This document shows, piece by piece, positions 45,466 through 57,440 of a DNA stretch of 64,000 bases (position 1 is the stretch's first letter; each line of letters opens with the position of its first letter). Under the pieces are notes generated by a model, which was not told the DNA's origin, did no database searches, and worked only from the letters and a program-made list of their open reading frames with translations. Both the position numbers and the translations under genes were made by a program. The stretch is from Anaspis maculata. Taxonomy: Eukaryota > Arthropoda > Insecta > Coleoptera > Scraptiidae. Location: NCBI GenBank assembly GCA_949128115.1, contig OX421968.1:6510001-6574000 (forward strand), read 5' to 3'.

Positions 45466-46536
45466 CAATTAACAAATATTTGTTCAACAAACGATTTAAT
45501 CGAGTAAACAGCAATAAATTACTTGGGTGGCTGTGACTCAAGACATTGACAGTTCGTATAAAAATATAAAAACAATTGCAATCAGTGCAAATTTTCCAAA
45601 TTTTTAAGATTCTTCTGATTTCACGTCTTTGACTTCCCCTGAACTGCGGCAAGCGGCCGGTCACTATTTTGCGTCAATACATGCAGCTAAGAATGAATGC
45701 AGATCTAGGCAGTCACCGTAGGCCACGGCTTTTTCTATAGAAATTGCCACATTTTTGGGGTTATCGCAACCGGAACGAGACACAGGGCACTGTTTTCGGC
45801 GCTCGGCTGCTACATTGCTTGCCAACAGAAGATGTGATGTCCTGCAACTTTAAAGGTTAGGAGGATGGAAGTCCAGCGCCGTTGCAGAAGAATATGTCGA
45901 GAACTCTTTGGAAGGGCAGGTGCAAATTGCACACCTACTCACAACAGCTCCAGGGGCAATCGCATTCCAAAACCTTGTGTGTTTAATTAAATCATGCACT
46001 CCACAATAATCCTCCAAATTGTTCGCAGGGCACATTGAATAAAACCAGAAAATAACAATATAACCTGTCACAAATTAACCTGTCAATTATTGCATGAATG
46101 TGTGCGACACGTCAAAGGCACGAGAATCAAAGAAGGCTAGGTTTTTCTCTCCTAGAGGTGGAACACATTCATTACTGCCTTGTTTAAAGGCGCATTACTA
46201 TAGAGTTTCTCATACACCTAAGGTACTCGTGGCGCAGGGTAACTTGAATGGGCCAGCGTGATGCCTAGTCACATCCCCACTTACCTACTAACGCGCGAAT
46301 ATTTTTCGAACTGGTCTATATGAAGACCTGCGCACGAGCTGCGAGCAAAGGGAACCGCCTCTGTATGAGAAAGTCTATAGGCGATTGAGCTTATTGGGGG
46401 CAAATGGCCGTTTCGTCGAGGAAGTTTTAGGGAATTAATTGTCAGAAAAGGTGTAAGTTGCCGCAGACAGCGACGTCTGTTACGTCAATTGGTGTCACGT
46501 CAAAACTGTCACTTTGCTGTCTTGTGCAGTCTACTA
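45466..46536. other. No gene recognised; small foldback at about 46198-46380
   Basis: ACTATAGAGTTTCTCATAC is inverted near 46362-46381. The part 46320-46370 (GAAGACCTGCGCACGAGCTGC) recurs inverted near 59120. Nothing else is supported. Confidence 0.5.
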
Positions 46537-47567
46537 CACACATCAAAAGAATCCAGGGGACAAGCAAATTCAGACGATTTCTAATATCATCATAACTTTT
46601 AATTGCCGTCAGCGATTTCATGTCTGTTTTCAGTGTTCGATAGCCCAATCCTTCGTTTTCATGTCTTGATCACGTCGAATACGAACAATGTTTTATAAAG
46701 TTTCTACAGGGTGATCAATGGAACAGTGTAAAATTGCCGAAAGTTCAGTACGAGCGCGATTTCCCAAAAACAAATTTATATGCATTTCAAAAGCACAGTT
46801 ATGAAAACTGGTACTTCAGCTTCAGTAACGTTTTTGAATTTTGAAAATCGAAGGTAAATTGCCAAAGATATTGATCATTTTGTGCCGCCATGTTGAACTC
46901 CCAAGAAGTGATCCGATTCCATTGAAACTTGGATCACATTCATGTCTGGTTTCAGTAATTGGAATTTCAAGGTCAAATGTCTTTCTCGGTCACTTCCAAG
47001 CTGCCATTTTAAACTTTTATGTAAATGATTCGATTTCAGTGTGTTTCAAGTTTCATTCAAATTGAATCATTTATGTAAAAAGTTCGATATAGCGGCTCGA
47101 GAGTGATCGAAAGTGACATTTGACCTTGAAATTCCAATTACTTGAACTAGACATGAGTGTGTTCTAAGTTTCAATGAAATCGGACCACTTTCTATTTTCT
47201 TGGAAATTCAACACGGCGGCACAAAATGATCAATATCTTTGGCAATTCACCTTCGATTTTCAAAATTCAGAAACGTTACTGAAGCTGAAACACCGATCTT
47301 CATAACTGTGCTATTGGAATGCATGAAATATTTTTTTTGGGAAATCGCGCTCGTACTGAACTTTCGGCTATTTTACACTGTTCCATTGATCACCCTGTAG
47401 CAACCTTATGAAACACTGTACGTATTTGACGTGATCAAGGCATGAAAACGAAAGATTGGGCAATCGAACACTGAAAACCGATATGAAATCGCTTACTGAA
47501 ATCAAAAGTTATGATGATTTTAGAAATCGTCTGAATTTGCTTGTCCCCTAGATTCTTTTGATGTGTG
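46537..47567. mobile_element. Foldback element family A, copy 2 (TA target site)
   Basis: 1031 bp, with the same ends as copy 1 at 594-1619, flanked by TA. Arms differ by scattered substitutions, so the two insertions are not recent duplicates. Confidence 0.88.
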
Positions 47568-47742
47568 TACAAGCAAACTTTTGTTCCTGTGAACCCTCGG
47601 GACCCCGTAGGCTCTTTATTGGGTCCCATGTTGATGACCAGCGTCGTCGCAGACCGTTCTCTAAATCATACATAGCTTCCGCCCAAGGAAGAGCAACAGA
47701 CTCTGTCACACCCGCACGGAGGGAAACACACAAGCCCGTCGA

Positions 47743-47928
47743 CTAGCCTGCCAGCCAAGAAAAAATCACCTCGGGCTGGCCGTGCAGAGTCAACCACCGC
47801 GTTCTAAAGATTTTCTGCTTGGACTTCATCAGCTGGAGATACGCATTTTTCATTCTAATAAGCTCACCGTAGCTACCTTTGTGTTCGGGACGTAAACGTT
47901 GTCTTTTTTTTACCGCAATGTAGTGCAT
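47743..47928 (-). pseudogene. Possible retrotransposon ORF2 linker fragment
   Basis: The minus-strand frame has KGSYGELIRMKNAYLQLMKS, a basic, K/R-rich pattern like the stretch between endonuclease and reverse transcriptase in non-LTR elements. There is no catalytic motif. The rest of 47568-48238 is not recognised. Confidence 0.25.
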
Positions 47929-48238
47929 TGCTGGGGGCGTAGTATTTCAGCTGCGCACCTCTGGGGCTAGATCTACTACAAGCCTGCTAAATATGCTAAC
48001 CATAACATGAAATAAGAGACAGAAATGCAAACCCGTTTTCACATTATTTCTACTTGTCAAATTTCCATGTCAAAATGTGGGTATTGCAGGTATCCACTAG
48101 TGCCCACCTATGATACTAGACGTCAGAGTATGTGTTCCTCCCAAAAACGTCCTCTACGATCAAGTACTGAGCTCTACACCAGGTGGCGTTTTTTAAATGT
48201 AAATCGCCTATAGTGATTGCCGGTAGAGAAACTATTAA

Positions 48239-48569
48239 GGACGGAGTCATATTGGTGAAATAAGCGTTGCGAAATCAACCCGTGTGGGGTGTGGGTTTAT
48301 TCCTTTACGGATTCTGACCATTTTGGTCTCTTTCGAAAGCTACAAGAATGTACTTTGGTTTGAGCCCATTGGCATTTTCCAAATCCAAGAAAAAAATTCA
48401 AATTTTGACATTTGAGAAAATTATTTTTGGATTTTGGAAATGCCAATGGGCTCAAACCAAAGTACATCCTTGTAGCTTTCGAAAGAGACCAAAATGGTAA
48501 GAATCCGTCAAGGAATAAACCCAGACGGATTGATTTCGCAACGCTTATTTTACCAATATAACTCCGTCC
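48239..48569. mobile_element. 331 bp foldback MITE, family C, copy 2 (TTAA target site)
   Basis: Ends GGACGGAGTCATATTGGTGA and TATAACTCCGTCC; TTAA at 48235-48238 and 48570-48573. About 50 bp longer in the loop than copy 1. Confidence 0.9.
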
Positions 48570-48689
48570 TTAATGGACAATCCTTTCTATAATGTAAGAG
48601 TTTTTGAATTTTTAAAGCGACCTGGTCTGAAGATGACGTGACGCATTAATGGTGCCTGATGCATTTAGCTGTCTGTTGTTACTATGCCT

Positions 48690-48830
48690 ACTGTTTTTGT
48701 GATTTATTCATTCATGTATTTTATCATAGTTTCTATTTATTTTGACAACTCTATACAGGGCCTGGCCCTGTCCTATGTATACAAGTATGTATTGAGACAA
48801 TAAATTGTATTGTATTGTAACATGCGATCA
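48690..48830 (+). mobile_element. 3' end of a retroposon, (TTGTA)n tail
   Basis: Has CCTGGCCCTGTCC, then AATAAATTGTATTGTATTGTA, i.e. a polyadenylation-like signal followed by a 5 bp repeated tail. No coding part is left. Confidence 0.55.
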
Positions 48831-49021
48831 ACAAAATTCGGAATTGAGGTAGGCTGTGACCTGGTCAAATTTCAAGATGTCAAGCTGCTTCCGGCCAGAA
48901 CACCAGCCTACCCTCGTTTGCCTGACCAGGACCATAGCCTCCCTTGAGTAAGGGAGTTTTTGAACATAGGGTATTTTCCTGTGCATGTAAAACAATAATA
49001 AAGATTATTTATTTATTTATG
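48831..49021 (+). mobile_element. 3' end of a second retroposon, (ATTT)n tail
   Basis: Ends with AATAATAAAGATTATTTATTT. It is adjacent to the previous tail. 49022-49949 holds no recognised gene; the frame 49411-49680 has no domain. Confidence 0.5.
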
Positions 49022-50154
49022 GTAGGATGACTTTACGGTGGGTCACAATGTGCAGTCGGGGGCCTTTTGGGATCCCCGATTCTGCTTTGGCCCGATAATA
49101 ATAAGAGACGCCGACTGCCGACAAATCTGGATGTGGAATTTGAAGTTTAGGTACTTACATACACATGGTCGTGATTGGAGAGTCCGGCAAATGAATTTTT
49201 CACTGGAAAATCTACCACGTCACCTCAGTGTTTCAGTTTCAGCGACCATCACAATATTTACATATTAACTAGAACTAGGACTAGAACAAATACAATAACT
49301 GCACCGCTATCCGTAACCCCTTTACCAGGGAAAAAATACTACACGAGGAGCCCTTAATTATTATTTGAAACAGAAACAATAATCAGACAACAATAACTAA
49401 TTAGCTAAAAGTGTCCAGTGGAGAAATTGTTTCATTTGTTTCTGCTCAACTGGTCGCGCATGCCAAGGTTGCCAACTTTTCAGACATCATTCTTCCATAC
49501 CGCGCAATTCAAATTACTGTACCACTCGGAGGATCGTACATAGTGTTTTTGTTAGAAGAAAGAAGTGGTTGCAGACAAGATTCGCTTTTTTTCAAAATCA
49601 CCATTTTAGTGGTATCAAACATTTTAAAAAGTACTCCAGGAGTACATCGATACATAAAACTCCCACGAGCTGGATGTTGACAAAAACACTCATGAAAATG
49701 AAATCCCTCTTCTGACGAGTGACATCGAATTGTACAGATAATGTCGGTGATAAATTATGGATGCCGGATAGATGGGTAATGCAAAACGATCAGCGATCAC
49801 TTCTTCTTTGACGATCACCTTGATTGACCGGCTAGAGCAAAAATGAACTGGTAAACGCAAGTCAGACCAGAACTGTCAATTTGACTGTTTTTTATGTTCG
49901 CGGGTCGGCAATATTGGGCGATTTCCACCTAGACGGTACAAATACCACTAGTACGGACGTTGGGGGAACCAACCTTGCATTTCATCCAGATGCAAGACGC
50001 TTTTGCACGTGAGTAGTAGGCACCTACAGGTAATTTTCAAGAAGTGGTGCTCCGATGGGACCCGCGACTGGCATGCTTCCTAAGAGGTCGAAGGTACAAA
50101 AAATTACCATTTTTGAAATCGTTGCTTTTTTCATACTTTTTTCGCTGGACTATA

Positions 50155-51232
50155 CCGGGTGATCATTTGAAAACTATCCACATGCAATATCTCCCGATTC
50201 CTAGTGCAAAAGTCTTTGAGCAAAAACAGGTCGATTTTTATATCGAGGGGGACATCTAAAATATACATTGGAGAATTTATATCTTGAGCCCCCTCGCCCC
50301 CACTCACCCCAACTTTGAAATTTTAAATAACACCACCTACCTTAAGATACATCAAATTAAAGAGAATTAAATTCTCTTTCTAAAAAAAATATTTCGAAAT
50401 TTTTCAACCCTACTCCCCGTTCTTCCTAAAATTCTCTGAGTGTCCAAGTTAATATTCTTGACCTCCATTTCCCTTCAATACAGTCAACGTCATCCGGCAC
50501 AGCATCAAAAGAAAAAACTTTCTATGAAAAAAGTGCTACCCAAATTCACCCCTTCGCTCCCCCCACCTGACCTTAAAAATCTAAAATGTCAATACCCACT
50601 TTGTAATACATCAAATTCAAGGAAATTGAATTCTCTTCATGGAAACGATTTTTCACAATTTTTAAAGCCCCCCATTTCTCCCCTAGAATACTCCAAATGA
50701 CCAATTTATTGGGGGAGGGGTGAAAATTCCAAAAAAATTCTTTTTGGATAGAGAATTCAATTCCCTTCAATTTGATGTATCACAAAGTAGGTGGTGTTTT
50801 GTCAAATTTGGGAGTTGAGTTGGGGGAGACAAAGGGGTGAATTTGGGTAGCACTTTTCCCACCGAAAATTTTCTTCTTCGATGCTATCTAGGATAACGCC
50901 GACTAAATTGAGAAAAAAATTAGAGGTCCAGAATATAAAATGGGACAATCAGAGAATTTTTAGGGAAAAGGGGGTGAGGTTGAAAATTTTGAAAATATTT
51001 TTTCCAGAAAGAAAATTTAATTCTCTTCAATTTGATGTATCGCAAGGTAGGTAGTGTCATTTGAAATTTCAAAGTTGGGGTGAGTGGGGGCGAGGGGGGT
51101 GAATATAGAAATTTGCCAATGTATGTTTTGAATGTCCCCCTCGATATAAAAAACGACCCATTTTTGCTCGAAGAAATTTTGACTAGGAATCGGGAGTTAT
51201 TGCAGGTGGATAGTTTTCAAATGATCACCCGG
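50155..51232. mobile_element. Foldback family E, complete copy inserted in the family H left arm
   Basis: 1078 bp between CCGGGTGATCATTTGAAAAC and TTTTCAAATGATCACCCGG, with TATA on each side (50151-50154, 51233-51236). The right arm of family H has the uninterrupted sequence near 55245-55262. Arms share GTGAGTGGGGGCGAGG and TTGATGTATC.GCAAGGTAGG. Confidence 0.92.
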
Positions 51233-51780
51233 TATATTTCTCGATATATTTTCAAGGTCGAGGAACACAATGCAATAAGTTTCCAGGGCGTGTCATGCAC
51301 CAGTGGCGTACCAGACGGATGCGAAGAGGCCGAGGTGCAATTTTTCACAAGTCTCATGGTAAACCGTAACTAACACTTTTTTTGACATGTTTGGTATCAT
51401 TTCTGACCAAATCGCACATTCTGATTCCGAAAATAAGTATGCAATTTTGATAGTGGCGTGTTTAAACCGGTTTTATCAGAAAAAACATGTTTTTTTTACC
51501 CTCAAAATTGATGTTTTGTAATGCTGCTTCCATCACTATCCAATGTTATTTTGATTATGATTTTGACTTGGACAGTTAGTTTGGGCTATTTGACACAAAA
51601 ATATCATTTGCTGAACTTTTTTTCCGTTTTCACGGAGTCACAGAGTAATTTTGTTTTTCGAGATGTATCATGTCAAAGCTTGATGAGACGAAACGTTTTC
51701 ACGTTCTATTTCATAGAAAAAAATTAGGCTGGGATCAAAATGTAGCGTTGATTTGGTACTTTATTCATTTCAAGGCATGG

Positions 51781-52739
51781 AAATAGTTTTCTGTATCAAA
51801 CAAAATAGGGAAAACTAAAATCGGAGTCGTATTTCAGTCATAACATTCTTTTTCTCCCGACATCGCGAGATTTTGGAATTAAATTCCTACATGATGCACG
51901 TTTTAAAACAAAACTACCGAGTGACTTTGTAACATCGATAGAAGCTTCTGGCGTATGAAATTCATCTGTAAAATAGTTCAATTGAACAATCTAAGTCAAA
52001 ATTGTGATCATCGGTGTTTTGAACCACAATGGGAATGTAGCTCAAAAACGACAAATTCATAGGTCGAAACTTCGCGTTTTTTCCAAAATTTATTCCGCAA
52101 TGTCGGAAGAATAATGTCATGATTGAAATACGGCTCAGCTTTTGGTTTTGTTCATTTTGTTTGACTAGGTCATGAAGGCGCGCAAGCGCGCCTTTAACCA
52201 AAAGTCAAGTGGTCCTGAACATTGAATAAACTTGAAGATTAAATAACCTCGAAAATTGAATAATCTCGAAAACTGAATAATCTCAAAGAATGAATTTCCA
52301 CCCTTGAAATTATTCGAATTATAATTTCTCCTCAACATTACTTTTTCATCCGTTATTGTAGAACACACAGTGAAAAACGAGATGAAAAAGAAATCAATTT
52401 TTGAGATCATTAACATTTCATAGCTTGAAATTTCTTCTTTCCGCCAAAATCTGGTATGTATAAGATTCGGAGGCCACTATGAAACATGCTATAAAATGCG
52501 ATTCCTTAATTGTTTGGCACACTTTGACTGATTCAAAGAAAGGAAATATAAGTAACTGAAAAATATCCCACTGTGGTTATTTTCTTTTAAAACACTCGTT
52601 TGGCATACCACATATGACCTACCTACCTACTTCGTTGTGCCCCTTGGTGGAAGGAACCTGAATTGTTAGCGCAGTATGATTCCTGTATCAGAAACACTTT
52701 GGAAGTCATTTGATGAAACGTCATGGAAACAATCTTCAC
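51781..52739. other. Centre of family H, no gene; short tandem repeat at 52220-52290
   Basis: Four imperfect units of about 17 bp (TTGAATAATCTCGAAAA type) at 52220-52290. Nothing else is recognised. Confidence 0.5.
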
Positions 52740-53415
52740 TTCCTGTGTAAGTTGGTGGTATCGGCGTAAGAGACATAACGACTTTGTGCTACTCTGCTTT
52801 CCTGGGTTCCTTCTCCAGCATTGTGCCGTTTCTAAATTATGTTCTCCCAAATCACATTTCTGAGCCTTCTTACAAGTTTTTTGATGAAGCAATGCTGGAG
52901 TGGTGTATTTTGAGTAACGAGGATCCTCAAAGTTCTTCAGTTCCAAAAAGCCAAAAAGATTTTGATCTAATTTTGTGTACTAGGAGTAGTTATACAATGG
53001 TATGACCATTGTATAGTATGACCCTTATTCCCTTATACCCTGGCATGGCGGTCCGGCTTTACTTTGGGACGCTACATATCGCGACACGATGGCGAATTCT
53101 TATATCGCTTCAACAAGCCAGAAAGCAGGTGAAGCCGCACGTCTGGGCGAAGTGCAATAAAAACAGAAATACAGAGAGCTGGAATCGAGGTTTATTTTCA
53201 TACCTTTTTCGGTGGAAACTTTCGGTGCGTGGGGCCGATGACGCGAAGAACCTAGCCAAATCTATCGGAAAGTTGATTCGCGGTGTTACAAACGAGGCAA
53301 AGTCCACTTCCTATTTGATACAAAGAATGAGCGTGGCTTATCCAGAGAGGAAAATGCTGCTGCTGTATTAGGCCCTATCCCCCCTTTATCTTCCTTAAAG
53401 GAGATTTTTTATATT
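52740..53415 (+). mobile_element. Non-LTR retrotransposon ORF2 C-terminal region, several frameshifts
   Basis: Three frames read in order: GGIGVRDITTLCYSAFLGSF, then (53040-53155) ALLWDATYRDTMANSYIAST, then GADDAKNLAKSIGKLIRGVT and STSYLIQRMSVA. The order and motifs (L-W-D-x-T-x-x-D-T, A-G-x-A-A, Q-R-x-S-x-A-x-Q-R-G-N-A) are typical of the C-terminal tail of a large non-LTR family in arthropods and cnidarians. One extra A near 53355 breaks the last frame, which would continue with GNAAAVLGPIPP. Dead copy. Confidence 0.75.
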
Positions 53416-53847
53416 CTCTTTTATATAATGAACATGTATAATATAGCATAGCAATGGGCTACTTGCCCAAATTTTTTTTATTGGCTTAATCGAAAGTATG
53501 GGCAAAAATATTGTACCCGTATTTTTTCTTTTTCCTAAATTCCCAAAATTGCGGCCGTAGTGTCTGTTTTAAAAATATATTTGTGACGTCACAAATATAC
53601 TAAAAACTAAACAAACAGCACTGTTGGGTTGAAAACTCAAAAAACAGTTAAAGTGGCTTAACAATATTTGAAAAATACAGACAGAAAAATTTCACTAAAG
53701 ATTCCCGACTTTTACCAACCTTTTGAAAAAAAATATCGAAAAAAAAATCTTTTTAATCAATGGATATATTTTCCGGAAATTTTCAGAAAATACTATTTAT
53801 TACTCTTGTTGATGATTAAAAGTGTTTCCAGTCAAATCTGTTTCATT

Positions 53848-54067
53848 GGCAAGTACCCCATTCAGCGGGGTAATGCGGCTAGAGTTTTGGGAACTATTCC
53901 TCCGACGGCTGTTCTTGACGAATTGTTTTATTTTTGAGTTTATAATGTAGGTGGTGTTAGAACTTATACCTTGTTTATTGTAATTGAAATTATACTTAGT
54001 TCTGTATTTGTTTTATTGTTATTTATTATCATTATCAAATAAACAAAAACGGAATGTAAAAAAAAAC
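53848..54067 (+). mobile_element. Second, shorter 3' end of the same retrotransposon family
   Basis: Reads IQRGNAARVLGTIPPTAVLD and stops at 53937, followed by an untranslated part ending in an A-rich tail at about 54067. Immediately before it, 53828-53863 is a fragment of the GC-box element (TTTCATTGGCAAGTACCCCA), so the junction is chimeric. Confidence 0.75.
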
Positions 54068-54720
54068 ATGTATATTTCAAACTTTCTACAATAAATAAAA
54101 ATAAATAAATATAGTAACTGAAATGTTTCAGGAATATTTTCAAAAATTCCAATTTAAATCAGTCAAACGCTATTCCAGATATTCACAAAGTAACTATTGC
54201 AATTTTGGTGTTCTCATTGACGGTTATAACACTCGATAACAACATAATCTCATTTTACTTCCATTAAGCTTGAAGCATAATAATAGGCAACACAACATAC
54301 AACAGTAACCTTCGCTGTTGTACAACACAACCACACTCAGATGTAGACAACCAAACATACTTCATGTAGGTGAACAGTAGGGGAACGATGTAGGGGAACA
54401 GAGGAACAGTGTCTAAGCTAACGCAATCAAATATGGATTATTTTATAAAAAGAACCGAACTTCCGGCAGAACACCAACATTAAAAAATTCATTCTGAAAA
54501 TTGTGACCAAATATCCTATGATGATCATGTTCGTTTCCACGTTTATTACTTTTTGTGATACACTCAGTGTTCACAGTCACCTCAATGTCCCCTATCAGTT
54601 TGTTTCAAACTATCTACTTGACCACTACACGTGATCAAGTTCGAAGTTCGAAAAGCGCAATCGCGTCCATGGCCTTGAAGTGGACATCTCTTTTCTAGAG
54701 AAGGATAGAGAAAATTATTC
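54068..54720. other. Spacer, no gene recognised
   Basis: No supported frame or repeat pair. Confidence 0.35.
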
Positions 54721-55789
54721 TCATGCCTTGAAATGAATAAATTACCAAATTAAAGCTACATTTTGACCCTAGCCAAATTTTTTCTATAAAATAGCACGTT
54801 TCGTCACATCAAGCTCTGGCATAATACTTCTCAAGAAACAAAATCACTCCGTGACTTTGTGAAAATGGGAAAAAAGTCCAGCAAATATATTTTTGTGTGA
54901 AATAGCTCGAACTAACGGACCAAGTCAAATTCATAGTTATAATAACATTGAACAATGGTAGAAGTAGAATTACAAAACATCAATTTTGAGGATGAAAAAA
55001 ATCATGTTTTTTTCTGACAAAACCGGTTTAAACACGTCTCTATCAAAATTTCATACTTATTTTTGGAATCAGAATGTGTGATTTGGTCAGAAATGATACC
55101 AAACATGTCAAAAAACAGTGTTAGTTACGGTTTACCGTAAGATTTGTGAAGAATCGCATCTCGGCCCCTTCGCAGCCGTCTGGTACGCCACTGGTGCATG
55201 ACACCTTCTGGAAACTTATTGCATTGTGTTCTTCGACCTTGAAAATATATATAGTCTAGCGAAAAAAGTATGAAAAAAGCAACGATTTCAAAAATGGTAA
55301 TTTTTTGGATCTTCGACCTCTTAGGATGCACGCCAATCGAGCGGGCACCACTTCTTGGAAGTTATCTAACCTGTAGGTACCTACTACTCACATGCAAAAG
55401 CGTTTTGCATCGGAATGAAATGCAAGGTTGGTCCTGAGATGTGCAGCTAACGTCCGTATACACCAAACGGAACATGTTCTATTCAGTGTTCTATAGTTTG
55501 GCAGTTTGGCACAAAATTTTAGGTGAACCAATAAACGGCACACAGAACCAGGTAAGACACGTAGATGAAAAGCATCGTTTGGCACCCGCACATGCGTAAA
55601 TAGCAGGTGTAAGTTTCAATTTTAGTCGCAAGCGCAGTGACGCCCATTTGGCTCTTATGAACCAGCCTCCTCAGAAACAGCCAATAATATAAGCGATGCA
55701 GTGCTTATGGCTAAAATTAAGACTTGCGGCGGGTCCATATTCAGCAGTCCACGGCGAAATCAGATCAGCCCACAGCTCAAACGTCCCAC

Positions 55790-55930
55790 TGGAAAAAGGT
55801 CCACGACGCATTTATCCCCGAGTTCTGCTACCGCGAAGACATCCACTGCTAAGACGATCCACCGGAAAAAGGTCCACAACGCATTTATCCTCGAGTTCTG
55901 CTACCGCGAAGACATCCACTGCTCAAAGTC
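55790..55930. repeat. 72 bp tandem duplication
   Basis: GGAAAAAGGTCCAC.ACGCATTT begins two units 72 bp apart, both ending CGAAGACATCCACTGCT. A single related unit pair lies inverted at about 57550-57690. Confidence 0.88.
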
Positions 55931-56017
55931 TAGGGTTGCCAAATTTCTGAAAATCTAAATCGGGACATAAGAATATGCGATATTCAGCGGCACGAGTTGC
56001 GCTGTAGGTTCGCAAAG

Positions 56018-56760
56018 CTAGGGGATGGAACCAATGCGTCTGCGCGAGCTAGGAAAAGTCAAAACCTGCAGATTTTCAGCCATCGATTTAACAAAGGAAA
56101 ACAGATGACAAGAAACTCCTGACTTCCATGCTAGATTATGTAGAATGATGTTGTCCATGTGCATTGCTGTCGAAAAAATGAATTCCGCGCGTAGTGTTCC
56201 GAAAAGAACGAAAAAGCCGTTTTCAGTGTATAACTGGTTGCCTAGAAGGTGATGTTTTTTGGGAACACACATGAAATGGAACTGTAATGTTCTTTTCGTA
56301 CGGTTTTTGCAGCCAGGCACTCAACAAACTGCCCGTCATTTTTGAAAAAAAAACAGAAAACACAAAACCTCTGATATATTATACATATAACCCGATAAAA
56401 TTTTAGTTACCATTTGTTTACATGCAGTTTCATGCCACTGACAGACAGGACGGCAACCGTAAGGCAGAGAAGAATACCAGAAGCAGGGCGGTATTTTCAA
56501 AAACACACCAACTGATGAACCCGTTACCATATTTTCGCTCATTGTGTATCTAGAACTGATCCATCAATGCTGGTCTTGAACACAATGAAAGATCAAGAAA
56601 CACTCTTTTTTCCATAGCTTATTTGAAAGTTTCATTTCCAGCCGTTTCAATAATAGACAATGTTGAAATTACGCTTTTTACATGTGTTAGCATACGGCAC
56701 TATTCTCAAATCCCCTAGCATGGTTGCGCCAGCGCAGAAATGGCACTGAATTTCGCCTAT
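56018..56760 (-). pseudogene. Fossil copy of the THAP gene's first exon and upstream region
   Basis: On the minus strand, ATGACGGGCA at about 56336 starts a sequence parallel to the THAP gene start at 25967 (both then have GTTTGTTG.GT.CCTGG.TGCA and CCATTTCATGT.TTCCCAAAA), but frameshifts break it. The upstream 56340-56755 matches 25570-25960 (CACAATGAGCGAAAA, TGCCATTTCTGCG). Later exons are not found. Confidence 0.75.
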
Positions 56761-56761
56761 A

Positions 56762-57325
56762 GACCATATTAATTATTATTCTCACTTTCCCCTTCCACTA
56801 GTCATTTGTAAGTTAGGTATGTGCCTGTGACCATGCGCACTGCAGTAGAAGATCTCGCGCGCCACAGCATGCATAGACAACGGAACTTTGCTGTCGCTGT
56901 CAGAATTTACGATTTCAAGGTGTTTTCTTGATTCTTGGGACGTTTTAACCTTTTTAACCATACTTTTACGTGACGGCTGACGCTCGGTTTGCTTTCAAGC
57001 GCTGTCAAAATTCTCGTTAGCGGAAGTTGTGCAATAAAATATGGCGGGTAATTTGAAATTGTTTTGGATTCAAAAACCCCATTCTAAATTGCTTCGCATA
57101 AACTTCACAGTAAGATTTTCCATTCCATTATGGTGAAAAGTAGATCAGGTATTTCTTTTTACACACTTGCTATGTTATACATTCGTTGAAATTGTCAATT
57201 TGCACCTTGAATTGATCATTTTACAAAGTCATTCAACATGCATATTCTTATGGGAGTTTCAATCCAGCACATGTGGTTGTCTCTCTCCCCGATCTGCGAC
57301 TGCGCTTTGAATAATTAATATGGTC
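56762..57325. mobile_element. 564 bp element, family F, copy B
   Basis: Inverse orientation of 18177-18738 with a few per cent difference by eye; same 16 bp inverted ends. Confidence 0.87.
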
Positions 57326-57411
57326 AATTCCTGAATAAAAATAGTGAGAAGACAATTTCAAGGTGCGAGCGAAGCGAGCAGAATGGTGCCGCGGGCTAAA
57401 ATTTTTCGAGA

Positions 57412-57440
57412 TAATAATAATAATAATGCTAATAATAATA
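57412..57440. repeat. (AAT)n microsatellite
   Basis: About nine AAT units with one interruption. Confidence 0.8.

Larger units (their letters stand above)
49950..55460. mobile_element. 5.5 kb foldback (family H) with retrotransposon remnants at the centre
   Basis: Left arm 49950-51780 (minus a 1.08 kb insertion) pairs with right arm 54720-55460. Shared phrases: CCAACCTTGCATTTCAT, CAAGAAGTGGTGC, CCATTTTTGAAATCGTTGCT, CCAGTGGCGTACCAGACGG, GGTATCATTTCTGACCAAAT and CCTTGAAATGAATAAA. The centre (51781-54720) is not palindromic and carries two non-LTR 3' ends. Confidence 0.82.

Noticed and set aside
49411..49680. 89-codon forward frame
   Set aside because: Reads plausibly but has no domain, no second copy and no supporting context.
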